A stretch of DNA of 64,000 bases from Verrucomicrobiia bacterium (GTDB taxonomy: Bacteria > Verrucomicrobiota > Verrucomicrobiia > Limisphaerales > JADLHS01). Under the pieces are notes generated by a model. It had not been told where the DNA came from, did not search any database, and was given only the letters and a program-made list of their open reading frames with translations. A program made the position numbers and the translations under genes. The stretch spans positions 2,149,360 through 2,213,359 of the forward strand of contig JAMLJH010000001.1 of the NCBI GenBank assembly GCA_023953615.1, written 5' to 3'. Below, piece by piece: positions 28,816 through 37,541 of the stretch; the first letter of the stretch is position 1; each line of letters starts with the position of its first letter.

Positions 28816-28871
28816 GGCGTGGGGCGGTTGTTGAGTGTTCGCGATCAACCGCCGGGCGCCTCCGCCACGCC
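28816..28871. repeat. Nested inverted repeat upstream of argB
   Basis: Outer arms GGCGTGG (28816-28822) and CCACGCC (28865-28871) enclose inner arms GGCGGTTG (28823-28830) and CAACCGCC (28846-28853). This could fold as a two-part stem of 15 bp with a 15-nt loop and an 11-nt bulge. It lies between the divergent sensor kinase and argB genes and ends 75 nt before the argB start. It may be a REP-like unit or a leader structure. Confidence 0.55.
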
Positions 28872-28946
28872 TTAGCCTGGAGGTCCGCGCCGTGGATTGA
28901 AAATCTTCATTTCATCCCGCCCATCGCTGTGGCTAAATGAACGCGC

Positions 28947-29837
28947 TTGAAACCGGTGCAAGAATTAATCGCCAAAGCCAACACGCTGTTGGAAGCGTTG
29001 CCCTACATTCAAAAATTCAGCGGGGCGACGTTTGTCGTCAAATACGGCGGCTCGTTCATGGATTCGCCTGATCCGGCCGTGCGCCAGAGTGTGGCGCGAG
29101 ACATGGTTTTTCTGGAAGCCGTGGAAATCAATCCGGTGGTGGTTCACGGCGGCGGCAAGGCCATTACCCGGGCCATGGAACGGGCCGGACACGAAACCAA
29201 CTTCATCCAAGGCCAGCGCGTCACCGACGCGGCGACGGTGCAGATTGTGGACGAAGTGCTTTCCCGCGAGATCAATCCCGAAGTGGTCGCCACCATCAAT
29301 TCGCTGGGCGGCATGGCCAAAGGGTTTGCCGGGCCGGATATTTTCCAGTGCCGCAAACTGTTGCTCGATGACCAGGAGCATCCCGGGCAAAAGATTGACG
29401 TGGGTTACGTCGGCGAAGTGGTGGCGGTGAACACTGCGCCGTTGCGCGACTGCATCAAACAAGGCATCACGCCGGTCATCAGCCCGACGGCACGCGGGGC
29501 GGACGGGAAAATTTACAACTGCAACGCGGATGTGGCGGCGGCACAACTGGCGGTGGCGTTGCAGGCGGAACGGTTGGTGTTCATGAGCGATGTGCCGGGA
29601 CTGTTGCGCGATCCTCAGGATGCGGCGTCGCTGATCGAACACCTGCCCGTCAATGAAGTGCCCGCGCTCAAGGCCGCCGGAATCGTGGCCAAAGGCATGA
29701 TTCCCAAAGTGGACAGCGCCGTGGCGGCGATTCGGTCCGGCGTGGAAAAGGTTTCATTTGTGGATGGGCGCGTGCCGCACGCGGTGCTACTCGAGATTTT
29801 CACCGACGCCGGCGTCGGAACGATGGTGGTGCGTTGA
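28947..29837 (+). CDS. argB: Acetylglutamate kinase ArgB
   Basis: ArgB phosphorylates N-acetylglutamate in the second step of arginine synthesis in the cytoplasm. The 296-residue protein has the amino-acid-kinase motifs FVVKYGGSFM (ATP-binding Lys), PVVVHGGGKAI (glycine loop) and VVHGGG-linked substrate residues. YNCNADVAAAQLAVALQAERLVFMSDVPGLL and the terminal KGMIPKVDSAVAAIRSGV complete the fold. The start is the TTG at 28947; a GTG three codons later is the alternative. No other arginine gene is in the window. Confidence 0.95.
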   Translation: MKPVQELIAKANTLLEALPYIQKFSGATFVVKYGGSFMDSPDPAVRQSVARDMVFLEAVEINPVVVHGGGKAITRAMERAGHETNFIQGQRVTDAATVQIVDEVLSREINPEVVATINSLGGMAKGFAGPDIFQCRKLLLDDQEHPGQKIDVGYVGEVVAVNTAPLRDCIKQGITPVISPTARGADGKIYNCNADVAAAQLAVALQAERLVFMSDVPGLLRDPQDAASLIEHLPVNEVPALKAAGIVAKGMIPKVDSAVAAIRSGVEKVSFVDGRVPHAVLLEIFTDAGVGTMVVR

Positions 29838-29924
29838 ACTGGAACGAGGTTGTGACCCTCGACCCAACGTGAATAGCCGTGAGGGTAACCCACGATGGGA
29901 GGGTTAGCATGGTTCGATCCCTGC

Positions 29925-30421
29925 GGAACAATCGGAGGGGGCGGATGACACGTCCCACGAAACGGATTTTCTTCAAATGATTTGTCGTAGCAGGGCGTTG
30001 CGCTTCACAACTTGGCTGGGAGCTTTGGGAAACTCATCCATTGACAGGCCATTGGGAAAACTTCATTGTCTCAGCATAGTGATATGAGGCCCGTTAAAGA
30101 CTACAGCGTAGCCCGGTTTATGATCGTTGGCGCTGGAGTTGGTCTGGTGATCGGTATATTGCGGTTCGCCGTGCGGGAGGTTTTTCCGTCCTCAAGCTGG
30201 ACGCCATTTCTTAATGGCATGATCGTCGGCTCGGTGGTGATCGCTACTCTCGTCTATTTTGGTTCTGGTGGGAGAGACCGTCAGCTTTTACGAAAAGATA
30301 AAAGAGACATTTGATTTTGTCAGGCGTCACCTTAGTGATGCTATTCGTGTATTGCCCTATGGGACAATCGGAGGGGTCGGTGACACGTTCCACGAAACGG
30401 ATTTTTTCAAATGATTTGTCG
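29925..30421 (+). repeat. Pair of about 60-bp direct repeats (29925-29987 and 30358-30421)
   Basis: The two copies share 'acaatcggagggg', 'tgacacgt', 'ccacgaaacggatttt' and 'tcaaatgatttgtcg' in the same order, differing at a handful of positions and by single-base indels. They flank a small membrane-protein ORF. The arrangement fits either an interspersed intergenic repeat family or duplicated ends of an inserted segment. I saw no transposase between them. Confidence 0.75.
30066..30314 (+). CDS. Small hypothetical membrane protein
   Basis: An 82-residue ORF (TTG at 30066 or ATG at 30084) that I do not recognise. It has two hydrophobic stretches, FMIVGAGVGLVIGILRFAV and FLNGMIVGSVVIATLVYFG, separated by a short polar loop, and a charged C-terminus RDRQLLRKDKRDI. 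That is a normal layout for a two-helix inner-membrane protein. Lower GC than its neighbours and the flanking 60-bp repeats suggest it may be an acquired segment. It could be a chance ORF. Confidence 0.4.
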   Translation: MSQHSDMRPVKDYSVARFMIVGAGVGLVIGILRFAVREVFPSSSWTPFLNGMIVGSVVIATLVYFGSGGRDRQLLRKDKRDI

Positions 30422-30453
30422 CGGCGGGTCGCAGGTGCGAAGCTGCCACGACA

Positions 30454-31017
30454 ATGAATGGCGACGCCCACATTCTTCGCGAAGGCACCGGAACTTCTGG
30501 TGTGTTGGCAACCGCCCGCACGGCAGTCGCGCTGTTGGCGGCGCAGGAGATTCCGCATTTGATCGTGGGCGGCATCGCGGTGCAGGAACATGGTTATCCC
30601 CGAGTGACGATTGACGTGGACATCGTGGTGCCGGACGTGCTGGAGGCGATGGAGTTTTTGACCGCGAGTTTGACCGGCCCCTTCTATCGAGTGCCGGAAG
30701 CGGCGGATCGCGTGGAAGACCGGCGCACGCATACATTTGTTGATTTGCTTCCGGCGGGCGGCGTGGTGAAACGCGGCTGTCAGGTGCGCTTTCCCCAACC
30801 CACCCAAGCCACGGAGGATTTGCAGATTGCTCCGCTGGAAGAATTGCTTTCCCTCAAGCTGGACAGTTGGCGGAACAGCCCGTTGAAGCGATTGCGCGAC
30901 AAGACGGATGTGGTGGAACTTATCCTGCGCCGCAAGTTGACTCGCGCGCTGGCCGTCAATCCGGTGGTGCGTCCGCTCTACGAGGAAATTTGGGACGCGA
31001 TTCAGGCGGAAACGTGA
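30454..31017 (+). CDS. Nucleotidyltransferase-fold protein
   Basis: A 187-residue protein whose segment IPHLIVGGIAVQEHGYPRVTIDVDIVVPD (about residues 33-61) matches the GG...HG..R.T.D.D core of the nucleotidyltransferase superfamily seen in AbiEii/MNT-like proteins. The remaining helical part (APLEELLSLKLDSW, RDKTDVVELI) is typical of these stand-alone domains, where K..D.xDv follows. No cognate HEPN or AbiEi-like antitoxin is visible nearby, so a toxin-antitoxin role is not supported. A candidate terminator lies 55 bp downstream. Confidence 0.65.
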   Translation: MNGDAHILREGTGTSGVLATARTAVALLAAQEIPHLIVGGIAVQEHGYPRVTIDVDIVVPDVLEAMEFLTASLTGPFYRVPEAADRVEDRRTHTFVDLLPAGGVVKRGCQVRFPQPTQATEDLQIAPLEELLSLKLDSWRNSPLKRLRDKTDVVELILRRKLTRALAVNPVVRPLYEEIWDAIQAET

Positions 31018-31071
31018 AGGGCAACGGCCTAATCGGTGCAACTAAACTGGAGCCGCAAAAACGCGCAAGAG

Positions 31072-31101
31072 GCGCAAAAGTGGTTTTGCTTTGCGCTTTT
31101 T
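31072..31101 (+). terminator. Candidate Rho-independent terminator
   Basis: GCGCAA (31072-31077) pairs with TTGCGC (31091-31096), with inner AAG/CTT-like pairing, and is followed by five Ts (31097-31101). It sits after the nucleotidyltransferase stop. The stem is short and A/T-rich, so this is a tentative call. Confidence 0.4.
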
Positions 31102-31138
31102 GTGCCGTCTTGTGGCCATAAAAATTGAAACGCTCTAG

Positions 31139-32347
31139 TCACGCGCGGGGCAATAGTTGCAAGAGCGACTGCGCGCAGGCTTCGGCAAATGGTGCGTCGT
31201 TGATGGCCGTTTCCAGCTCCTGCACCGTGATTCCTGATCGCAAGTTTTGTTTCAACGCCGTATAGAGCGCGGCATCCGCCTGGGGATCGTGGAACGGCCC
31301 GCCCGGCGCGCTGATCATGCTGCCGCCGCGCAGCGGCAACAGCACGGTGACGGGGCCGGTGGAGCGATTTAATTTCTCCGCGAGGAGACGACCGAGTTGC
31401 GTATTTTCCTCCGGCGTGGTGCGCATCAACGTCACCTGTGGGTTGTGCTGATAAAATTTCCGGTCGGCGAATTGGGCCGGCACGGTTTCGGGCGGACCAA
31501 AGTTCACCATATCGAGGCAGCCGGTGGAAATCACGGCGGGCACGCCACCGCGCGCGGCGGCTTCGAGTCGCTTCGGCCCGGCGCTCAACACGCCGCCGAC
31601 CAATTCGTCCGCCAGTTCCGTGGTGGTGATGTCCAGCACCCCGGCGACCAGACCGCTTTCAATCAGCGATTCCATGGTGCGCCCACCGGTGCCGGTGGCG
31701 GCGAACACGATGACTTCGTAGCCCGCCGCTTCGAGAATTTTTTTCGCGTGTTCAACGCAGGGCGTGGTATTGCCGAACTGGCTGACGACGATGATTGGTT
31801 TATCCGTGGCTGGCGGCACGGGAATTTCCACCATGCCGCAAATCGCGCCCGCCGCCCGGGCGAGGAGCTGTCGCGAGAGGCGGTTTAGTCCCGCAATGTC
31901 CACCACGCTGGGAAACATGACGATGTCTTTCACGTCCACGTAGGGTGCGGTGTTGCCGCTGGCCAGCGTGGAAACCATGAGCTTCGGGAATCCGATTGGC
32001 AGGGTGCGCATCGCGGCCGTGGCGATGGCCGTGCCGCCCCCACCGCCCAGTGAAATCACGCCGTCAATGCGCTTTTCCGCCACGAGTTTCGCGAGCACGC
32101 GCGGCACGCCTTGCGACATGACGGTGACGGATTCGCCGCGATCCTGTTTCGCGTTCAGCGCGGCAAAATCCACTCCGGCAGCAGCAGCGATTTCGGCGCG
32201 CGTGATGTCCGGCTGCAGTTTTGGCGCTGCGCGCGTGCCGACATCAATGACGAGCACGTCATGGCCGCGTTGTTTGATCAGGTCGGCCACATAGCCATGC
32301 TCGACACCTTTGGTGTCCAGCGTTCCGAGGATGGCAATGGTTGACAT
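31139..32347 (-). CDS. Tm-1-like ATP-binding protein (UPF0261)
   Basis: A 402-residue protein of the UPF0261/Tm-1-like family. It begins MSTIAILGTLDTKGVEHGYV, with the ISLGGGGGTAIATAAMRTLP glycine loop and VSTLASGNTAPYV segment characteristic of the family. In tomato the Tm-1 protein joins this domain to a C-terminal PEP-hydrolase-like TIM barrel and blocks tobamovirus replication. Bacterial members are mostly uncharacterised and are presumed to act on small molecules. The matching TIM-barrel gene is in this same minus-strand run at 39535-40428. A strong 36-bp hairpin sequence lies just upstream. Confidence 0.88.
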   Translation of the reverse strand: MSTIAILGTLDTKGVEHGYVADLIKQRGHDVLVIDVGTRAAPKLQPDITRAEIAAAAGVDFAALNAKQDRGESVTVMSQGVPRVLAKLVAEKRIDGVISLGGGGGTAIATAAMRTLPIGFPKLMVSTLASGNTAPYVDVKDIVMFPSVVDIAGLNRLSRQLLARAAGAICGMVEIPVPPATDKPIIVVSQFGNTTPCVEHAKKILEAAGYEVIVFAATGTGGRTMESLIESGLVAGVLDITTTELADELVGGVLSAGPKRLEAAARGGVPAVISTGCLDMVNFGPPETVPAQFADRKFYQHNPQVTLMRTTPEENTQLGRLLAEKLNRSTGPVTVLLPLRGGSMISAPGGPFHDPQADAALYTALKQNLRSGITVQELETAINDAPFAEACAQSLLQLLPRA

Positions 32348-32367
32348 GAGATTTGGAGTTTTCGGAT

Positions 32368-32403
32368 GACAACCTTTTGTTGCATGTGCAACAAAAGGTT
32401 GTC
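32368..32403. repeat. Perfect 17-bp inverted repeat between ThuA fusion and Tm-1-like gene
   Basis: GACAACCTTTTGTTGCA at 32368-32384 and its exact reverse complement at 32387-32403 are separated by two bases. It lies 20 bp before the Tm-1-like start and 16 bp after the stop of the giant fusion gene. There is no T-tract after it on the minus strand, so it is not a standard terminator. An operator, mRNA-processing hairpin or mobile palindromic repeat are all possible. Confidence 0.85.
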
Positions 32404-32419
32404 GGTTGTCTGCCGGTGG

Positions 32420-35400
32420 CTATCGGGTTTCCTTCCCTGCCGACCAAAGAACCGCATTGCGCAGGAGTTGAATGTAAGCAGCATGATTGTGAACGTCACC
32501 ATCGTGCCCGAGCGTAATGCCGACGACGCGAGCTTTCGGTTGCTCGACCGTGAAGACTTGCGGATACGGTTTGTTCTTCTGAGCAGAATGTGCGGTAGCC
32601 AGCACTTTGATGGGCGTGCCTTGCGGGTCGGGTTCAAACCAATACAGCTCGTCCTTGAGGTTGAATTTGGCGGGAACACCGCGCATCAGCGGATGGTTGG
32701 GTTCGGTGACGACGACGTCAAACTTGCCCAGCGGATCGTGTCCGCGCGAACCGCCGCCGATGAGGGTGCGATTGTATTCCGGCCAATCTTTCCAGTTATA
32801 CCAAAGCCCTGGATGCAGACCGATGAGGCCCTTGCCGTTTTGGACATGGCGAACGATGGCCGCCTTGGTGGCGTCGTCGGTGAACGGCTTGTTGTTGCTG
32901 ATGATCAAAACGTCCACGTCTTTAAGCGCATCTGCTAAGCCGCTTGTGGTTTCAGTGTAATTGGCAGAGACGCCGTCCATCTGGTTCAGTGTTCGCACGT
33001 CAGTTTCGTTGAACCACTGCTGATAATCATGACTTTCACCGCCGCCGATGATCAGGACTTTCAAGCCGTTGCCCCATTGAAATCGAATGGGGGTCGGGAC
33101 CGGGACTGGTGTGGGATTGGCTGATGCGCCCGTCGTGGCGTCGCCCACTTCCGCCGTGATGCTGACGAAGGTGGGTGCGACGTTATTGTTGTAGCTGGCG
33201 AGGGTGATTTTTTCCACCACCCCACGCGGCGACAACGTCCGGGCGAAATAGCGCAACTGCCGGCCTTGCTGCAACAGACTGTCCAGGTGATCGAGCGCTT
33301 CGGAGCCGGGCACGTCCACGCGCCGGATGTAATCCGCGAACTCGACCTTGTTGCGCAGGACGAACTCCTCGGTCTGACCGCCAGCATAATGGACGGTGAT
33401 TTTCGCCACCGGTTTTTCTTCGTCCACGGCCGGATAACCCCAGCCGGCAATGCCGCTCAGGAAATGCAGTTTCGTGGCCGGCAGACCGACCGGGACTTCA
33501 ACTGTTTGCGGAAAGCTGCGCGCCAGGCCGTCGCCGCCTTGCAGCACGATGACGTTCCGGCCGTTGGGCGTGCGTTGCGGGTTCACGATTTCGAACGGCA
33601 CGTCGCGATGTTTGATCGTTCCCCACTTTTTGAAGCGCAGCGATTCTTCCGCCGCTTCCAGGCTGCGGTAAATGCCCCGCGAGGTGTCGGCGGTGAACGC
33701 GCCGCTCAAATCGAGGATGCGAAAGCGTTGTTCGTCCGCGCACAAGAACGTCAGCAGATCGCGCAGATTCTCCGCGCCGAGTTGTTCAAAGCCCTCGGGC
33801 ATCAGCGACCGGTCGGTGAGCCGTCGCGTGGCGATGTTGTCCTTGCGGATTTCTGTTTCCGCGTTTTGATTGCGCAGCACCACCACGGCGTTGTTCTCAC
33901 GCAACACAATGCCGTCGTAGCTCAAATCATCCTTGGTCTCGATGTTGACGGTGAAAAAGTTGGGTTCAACGACACGGTTCGGATCGAGAATGTGGATCAA
34001 CAAATCCTCCGGACCGTGCGCCCCCATGCCGGTGAGGTTGGGCGCGAAATCCGCGCCTTCGTTATTGAAGCGATGACATACCGCGCAGTTGGCGGTGAAA
34101 ACTTTTGCGCCATTGGCGACGTTCCCCAGTTTGACCACTTCCGGGCGGAATTGGGCGATCAACGCATTCTTCTCCTTCTGCTCCGGGCCTTTTAATTCGG
34201 TTAACACCTGAATCGCCTGGGCGGCCACGGCGGCATCCGCATGGGTGCGCAACCGATGTAAATTTCCCGGGCCGAGCAGTCCGGGATCCAGTTGGCGATG
34301 GGACAAAGCCTGAATCACCGCAGCGGACCAGTCCGCGCGTTTCAGCAATTGGCCGAAAGCCGCCTCGCGCAAATCCTGATCCAACTTCGGCAACGTCGTG
34401 AGCAATGCCTGGCCTGCGGCCGCTTCACCGGTGGTGCCCAGCGCTTCAATCACCCGGCGCTGCAGCGCCACGCTGGCGTCACTGCCGACCAATGCGGCGA
34501 CGGCAGGTAGAATCCCCGCATCCAGCGCGCGCACGCCGAGCAGATTAACCGCGATCTGACCGCGCTCATTATCACTGAGTGATTTATCAGCCAACCGTGT
34601 TTCAGCTTTCGCAATCGCAATTTTAGCTTCATTTCCCGCGATGGAGATGGCGTCCCAACGCGCGATCAGCGGCAGCACCGCGCCGGCGGTGGCGTCGGCA
34701 CTCAGCAGTCGTTTCAACGCCTGAGTAAGCGCCGCGTCGGCGGCAGGTTTCACTTCGGCGCGCAAGGCGGCGTTCAACGATTGTAACGCGATCACCTGCA
34801 ACTGGCTCGCAGAGGCGGGTTGATTGCCCGCCAGAACCACGACGTTGCGCGCGGTGACCGCGTTGTTTCGATTGGCTGCCTGTCGCGCAAGTTGCGTAAC
34901 GAAACCGGTCATCGCCTCCGGCTCGCGGCTGGCAAAAGCGGCTTTTAGAAACAGCACCGGGTCCTTCGCCGTGATGGCGAGGGCTGCCGCTTCGAGATGC
35001 GGTTCACGGAACGTGGGCCAGGCTTCAACCAGCGCGGTGGCGAAGTCCGCATCCGGCGTGATGGTGGTGCCGGCCACCAGCGCGGCGATGCGCACGCGTT
35101 GATCCGGATCGGCGAGGAGCCGGCGCACCATTTCGAGGTCGGGCGGGTTGTAGGTGTTGTCCTGCGTGGCGGCAATCCAGAGCGCGTTTTTGCGCACGAC
35201 CGCATCGGAACTGTCAATGGCGGCGACCAATAGCTCGGGCTCCAGTTCGCCAAGGTTGTTCAGCACCCAGAGCGCGTTCATGCGTCCATACGCGGTGCGC
35301 GCGTGGGCGGCTTTGCCGGCGAGTCGTCCAATGACCTGACGGCCCGCGCCTTCACTCAGCAGCCGGTTGGCGGTTTCGCGCACCCAACCATTGGGATGAT

Positions 35401-37528
35401 CCAGCAAGTCAACCAGGCCGGTGGGGGCTTTTTGATCCAAAGTGAAAGGCGGCAAGGCGAGCGCGTCTTTGTGTTGAACGCGATAAATCCGGGTGAAATG
35501 GTGATCGCGGTCGGGGCGGGTGGCGGCGTTGTGCGCGCCGTGGGCCGGACCGCGCGTATCATTGTGGACGGCGATCTGGTTGTAGAAATCCACGAGGTAA
35601 AGTGCGCCGTCCGGACCGACGCGCGTATGGATTGGTTTGAACCAGTAATCGGTACTCGTCAAAAAATGGGTGCGTTCGCGGCCCGGTTCTTTGTGGCCTT
35701 GATAACTCACGCCGTCCGGGCTGACAAATTCCTGGTGCGTCAACCACACGGTTGGTTCGCTGACAAAAAACGCCCACGGCGGTCCCTGCCATTTTCCCGG
35801 CCACGCGCCGCCGTTGTAGATCGTCGCGCCGGAAGCCGCCGTGAACGCACCCACCCAATCAATCTGCACGTACGGCTGACGCGTTTCATGGCGGGGCGGA
35901 TACAACTTGTTTTCTTCAATGATGGGTTTGACCGCGCGCACACCGGGGAGGCCCGCCTGGCTGATGATTTTTTCCGGCAACACCACGTGCAACATCGGTT
36001 CGCCGCAAGTGGCCGTGCTGAAAAAGATTTCGCCATCCGGCGCGATTTCGCAGCCCCAGGTGTTGCAGGCGCCGGACGCGACTTGTTCCAACGCCGAACC
36101 ATCCGGGCGGAAGCGGTACAGCCCGGCGGTGATTTTACCGAACTTGCGGGATCCGTCGCCCGAGGTCAGGTCGCCGGCGCTGTAACCGACACTGCCATAA
36201 ATCCAGCCATCCGGTCCCCAACGCAGATTGCTGGTGACGGCGTGCGTGTCACCCGTGCCCCAACCGGTGAACAGCGTTTCCTTGCGATCGGCTTTTCCGT
36301 CGCCGTCCGTATCGCGAAGCCAATACGTGTCCGGCGCCTGGGAAACAATCACCCCATCCTTGTAGAACACGAGCGAGGTCGCCAGTTCCAGTCCTTCGTA
36401 GAACACGGTTTTTTTATCCATCACTCCGTCACCGTCGGTGTCTTCCAGCATGGAGATCCGGTCGTGCGCCGGGCGTGGTTCTTTGCCGCCGACGGGATAC
36501 TCCTCCGGGTGACGCTCGCGCCAGGGGGCAATTTTCGCGTCGTTACGATTGATCGAGCGACCATTGGGATATTCGGGCGTTTCCACCACCCACAAGCGCC
36601 CTTGCGGATCCCAATCGAGCGACATGATTTTCTCCGCGAGGTTTTCATCAGCGACGAGGGAGAGCTGAAATTCCGGATGCAGTTGGAAAGTTTTCATCGC
36701 TTCCTGAGCCGGCAATGGTCCACCGGGCGGATAGCGTAGCGCCGCGAGTTCGTCCGGTTGGCAGAACTCATCCACGTTGGCGCGGCGGCCGGCCCACGCG
36801 ATGCCGCGCAACAGCACCACGCGATACTGGGGCGTATTGAACGAATCGTATTCGTGTCCTGGCAGACTGACGAAGGCGCGATACGGCGCGGCGGCTCCGG
36901 GCAGCTTTTTTTCGTACGTCCAGATTTGCGGAGCGATGACGTGGACGTTGTGAAAACTGGTTGCCAGCACGCCGGCGTCGTCGGCGAAGTCCATGTCGTA
37001 ATAGATTTCATCCGTCCAGTCCCAGTTCGAGATGCCGCGGCTGATGGGATGGTCGCGATCCACCCAGCAAACGTCCACCTCGCCTTCGAGGTATTTGGTG
37101 GCTTTTTCCGCAGGAAAGTTGGGTGCGGGCCAGCGCCAGGCGCCGCCGATGGTTTTTTTGATCCAGGTGAAATCATCGCCGCCCACCACGCCCGCATGGA
37201 TCACCACCACGCCGCCGCCCCGCGCGAGAAAGACCTCGAACGCTTCGCGATCGTCACCGACGATTTTCATGCCGGTATCGCAATGGATGATGAGCACGTC
37301 GGTTTTGGCCAGTTGTTCCGCTTCGGGAAACTCCATCCCGCCGGTGGCTTCCATGCCGCGCGCGTTGAGCAACTGCGTCCACTCTTTGAGGAAGCGCGGA
37401 TGATCGTGTTGATTCGGGCCATGCGTCTTGATGCCGCCGCGAATGAAGACGCGGAGCGGCTCGGCGCTGGCCGCGGCAACGAGACCAAGTAAAACGAGGC
37501 AGGTTAAAGCCAGAAGTTTTGTTTTCAT
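32420..37528 (-). CDS. ThuA / PVC dehydrogenase / cytochrome c / ThuA fusion protein
   Basis: A 1702-residue exported protein with an unusual layout. Signal peptide (MKTKLLALTCLVLLGLVAAASA); first ThuA-like domain (about 25-270, VLIIHCDTGMKI, VVVIHAGVVGGDDF); Pirellula/Verrucomicrobium dehydrogenase propeller (about 290-700, DTDGDGVMDK, WGPDGWIYGSVGY); HEAT-like helical repeats (about 720-1100); cytochrome c with CAVCH at 1148-1152 and NNEGADFAPNLTGM; a beta domain (about 1290-1460); and a second ThuA-like domain (about 1480-1702, VLIIGGGESHDYQQWF, GLIGLHPGLWYN). ThuA folds resemble class I glutamine amidotransferases and occur in sugar catabolism loci. Periplasmic sugar oxidation is the likely role. 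Start ATG 37528 was chosen because it places the signal peptide first. Confidence 0.9.
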   Translation of the reverse strand: MKTKLLALTCLVLLGLVAAASAEPLRVFIRGGIKTHGPNQHDHPRFLKEWTQLLNARGMEATGGMEFPEAEQLAKTDVLIIHCDTGMKIVGDDREAFEVFLARGGGVVVIHAGVVGGDDFTWIKKTIGGAWRWPAPNFPAEKATKYLEGEVDVCWVDRDHPISRGISNWDWTDEIYYDMDFADDAGVLATSFHNVHVIAPQIWTYEKKLPGAAAPYRAFVSLPGHEYDSFNTPQYRVVLLRGIAWAGRRANVDEFCQPDELAALRYPPGGPLPAQEAMKTFQLHPEFQLSLVADENLAEKIMSLDWDPQGRLWVVETPEYPNGRSINRNDAKIAPWRERHPEEYPVGGKEPRPAHDRISMLEDTDGDGVMDKKTVFYEGLELATSLVFYKDGVIVSQAPDTYWLRDTDGDGKADRKETLFTGWGTGDTHAVTSNLRWGPDGWIYGSVGYSAGDLTSGDGSRKFGKITAGLYRFRPDGSALEQVASGACNTWGCEIAPDGEIFFSTATCGEPMLHVVLPEKIISQAGLPGVRAVKPIIEENKLYPPRHETRQPYVQIDWVGAFTAASGATIYNGGAWPGKWQGPPWAFFVSEPTVWLTHQEFVSPDGVSYQGHKEPGRERTHFLTSTDYWFKPIHTRVGPDGALYLVDFYNQIAVHNDTRGPAHGAHNAATRPDRDHHFTRIYRVQHKDALALPPFTLDQKAPTGLVDLLDHPNGWVRETANRLLSEGAGRQVIGRLAGKAAHARTAYGRMNALWVLNNLGELEPELLVAAIDSSDAVVRKNALWIAATQDNTYNPPDLEMVRRLLADPDQRVRIAALVAGTTITPDADFATALVEAWPTFREPHLEAAALAITAKDPVLFLKAAFASREPEAMTGFVTQLARQAANRNNAVTARNVVVLAGNQPASASQLQVIALQSLNAALRAEVKPAADAALTQALKRLLSADATAGAVLPLIARWDAISIAGNEAKIAIAKAETRLADKSLSDNERGQIAVNLLGVRALDAGILPAVAALVGSDASVALQRRVIEALGTTGEAAAGQALLTTLPKLDQDLREAAFGQLLKRADWSAAVIQALSHRQLDPGLLGPGNLHRLRTHADAAVAAQAIQVLTELKGPEQKEKNALIAQFRPEVVKLGNVANGAKVFTANCAVCHRFNNEGADFAPNLTGMGAHGPEDLLIHILDPNRVVEPNFFTVNIETKDDLSYDGIVLRENNAVVVLRNQNAETEIRKDNIATRRLTDRSLMPEGFEQLGAENLRDLLTFLCADEQRFRILDLSGAFTADTSRGIYRSLEAAEESLRFKKWGTIKHRDVPFEIVNPQRTPNGRNVIVLQGGDGLARSFPQTVEVPVGLPATKLHFLSGIAGWGYPAVDEEKPVAKITVHYAGGQTEEFVLRNKVEFADYIRRVDVPGSEALDHLDSLLQQGRQLRYFARTLSPRGVVEKITLASYNNNVAPTFVSITAEVGDATTGASANPTPVPVPTPIRFQWGNGLKVLIIGGGESHDYQQWFNETDVRTLNQMDGVSANYTETTSGLADALKDVDVLIISNNKPFTDDATKAAIVRHVQNGKGLIGLHPGLWYNWKDWPEYNRTLIGGGSRGHDPLGKFDVVVTEPNHPLMRGVPAKFNLKDELYWFEPDPQGTPIKVLATAHSAQKNKPYPQVFTVEQPKARVVGITLGHDGDVHNHAAYIQLLRNAVLWSAGKETR

Positions 37529-37541
37529 GGATAAATAAAAT

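Noticed and set aside
29837..29935. tRNA-like GGTTCGATCCC motif near 29911
   Set aside because: The base-paired acceptor and anticodon arms are absent around it, so the T-loop match is chance.
30454..31017. Toxin-antitoxin pair around the nucleotidyltransferase-fold gene
   Set aside because: No partner gene of AbiEi, HEPN or similar type is adjacent.
35303..36739. 478-codon open frame opposite the ThuA fusion gene
   Set aside because: It is antisense to the dehydrogenase propeller coding sequence with no start signal or domain.
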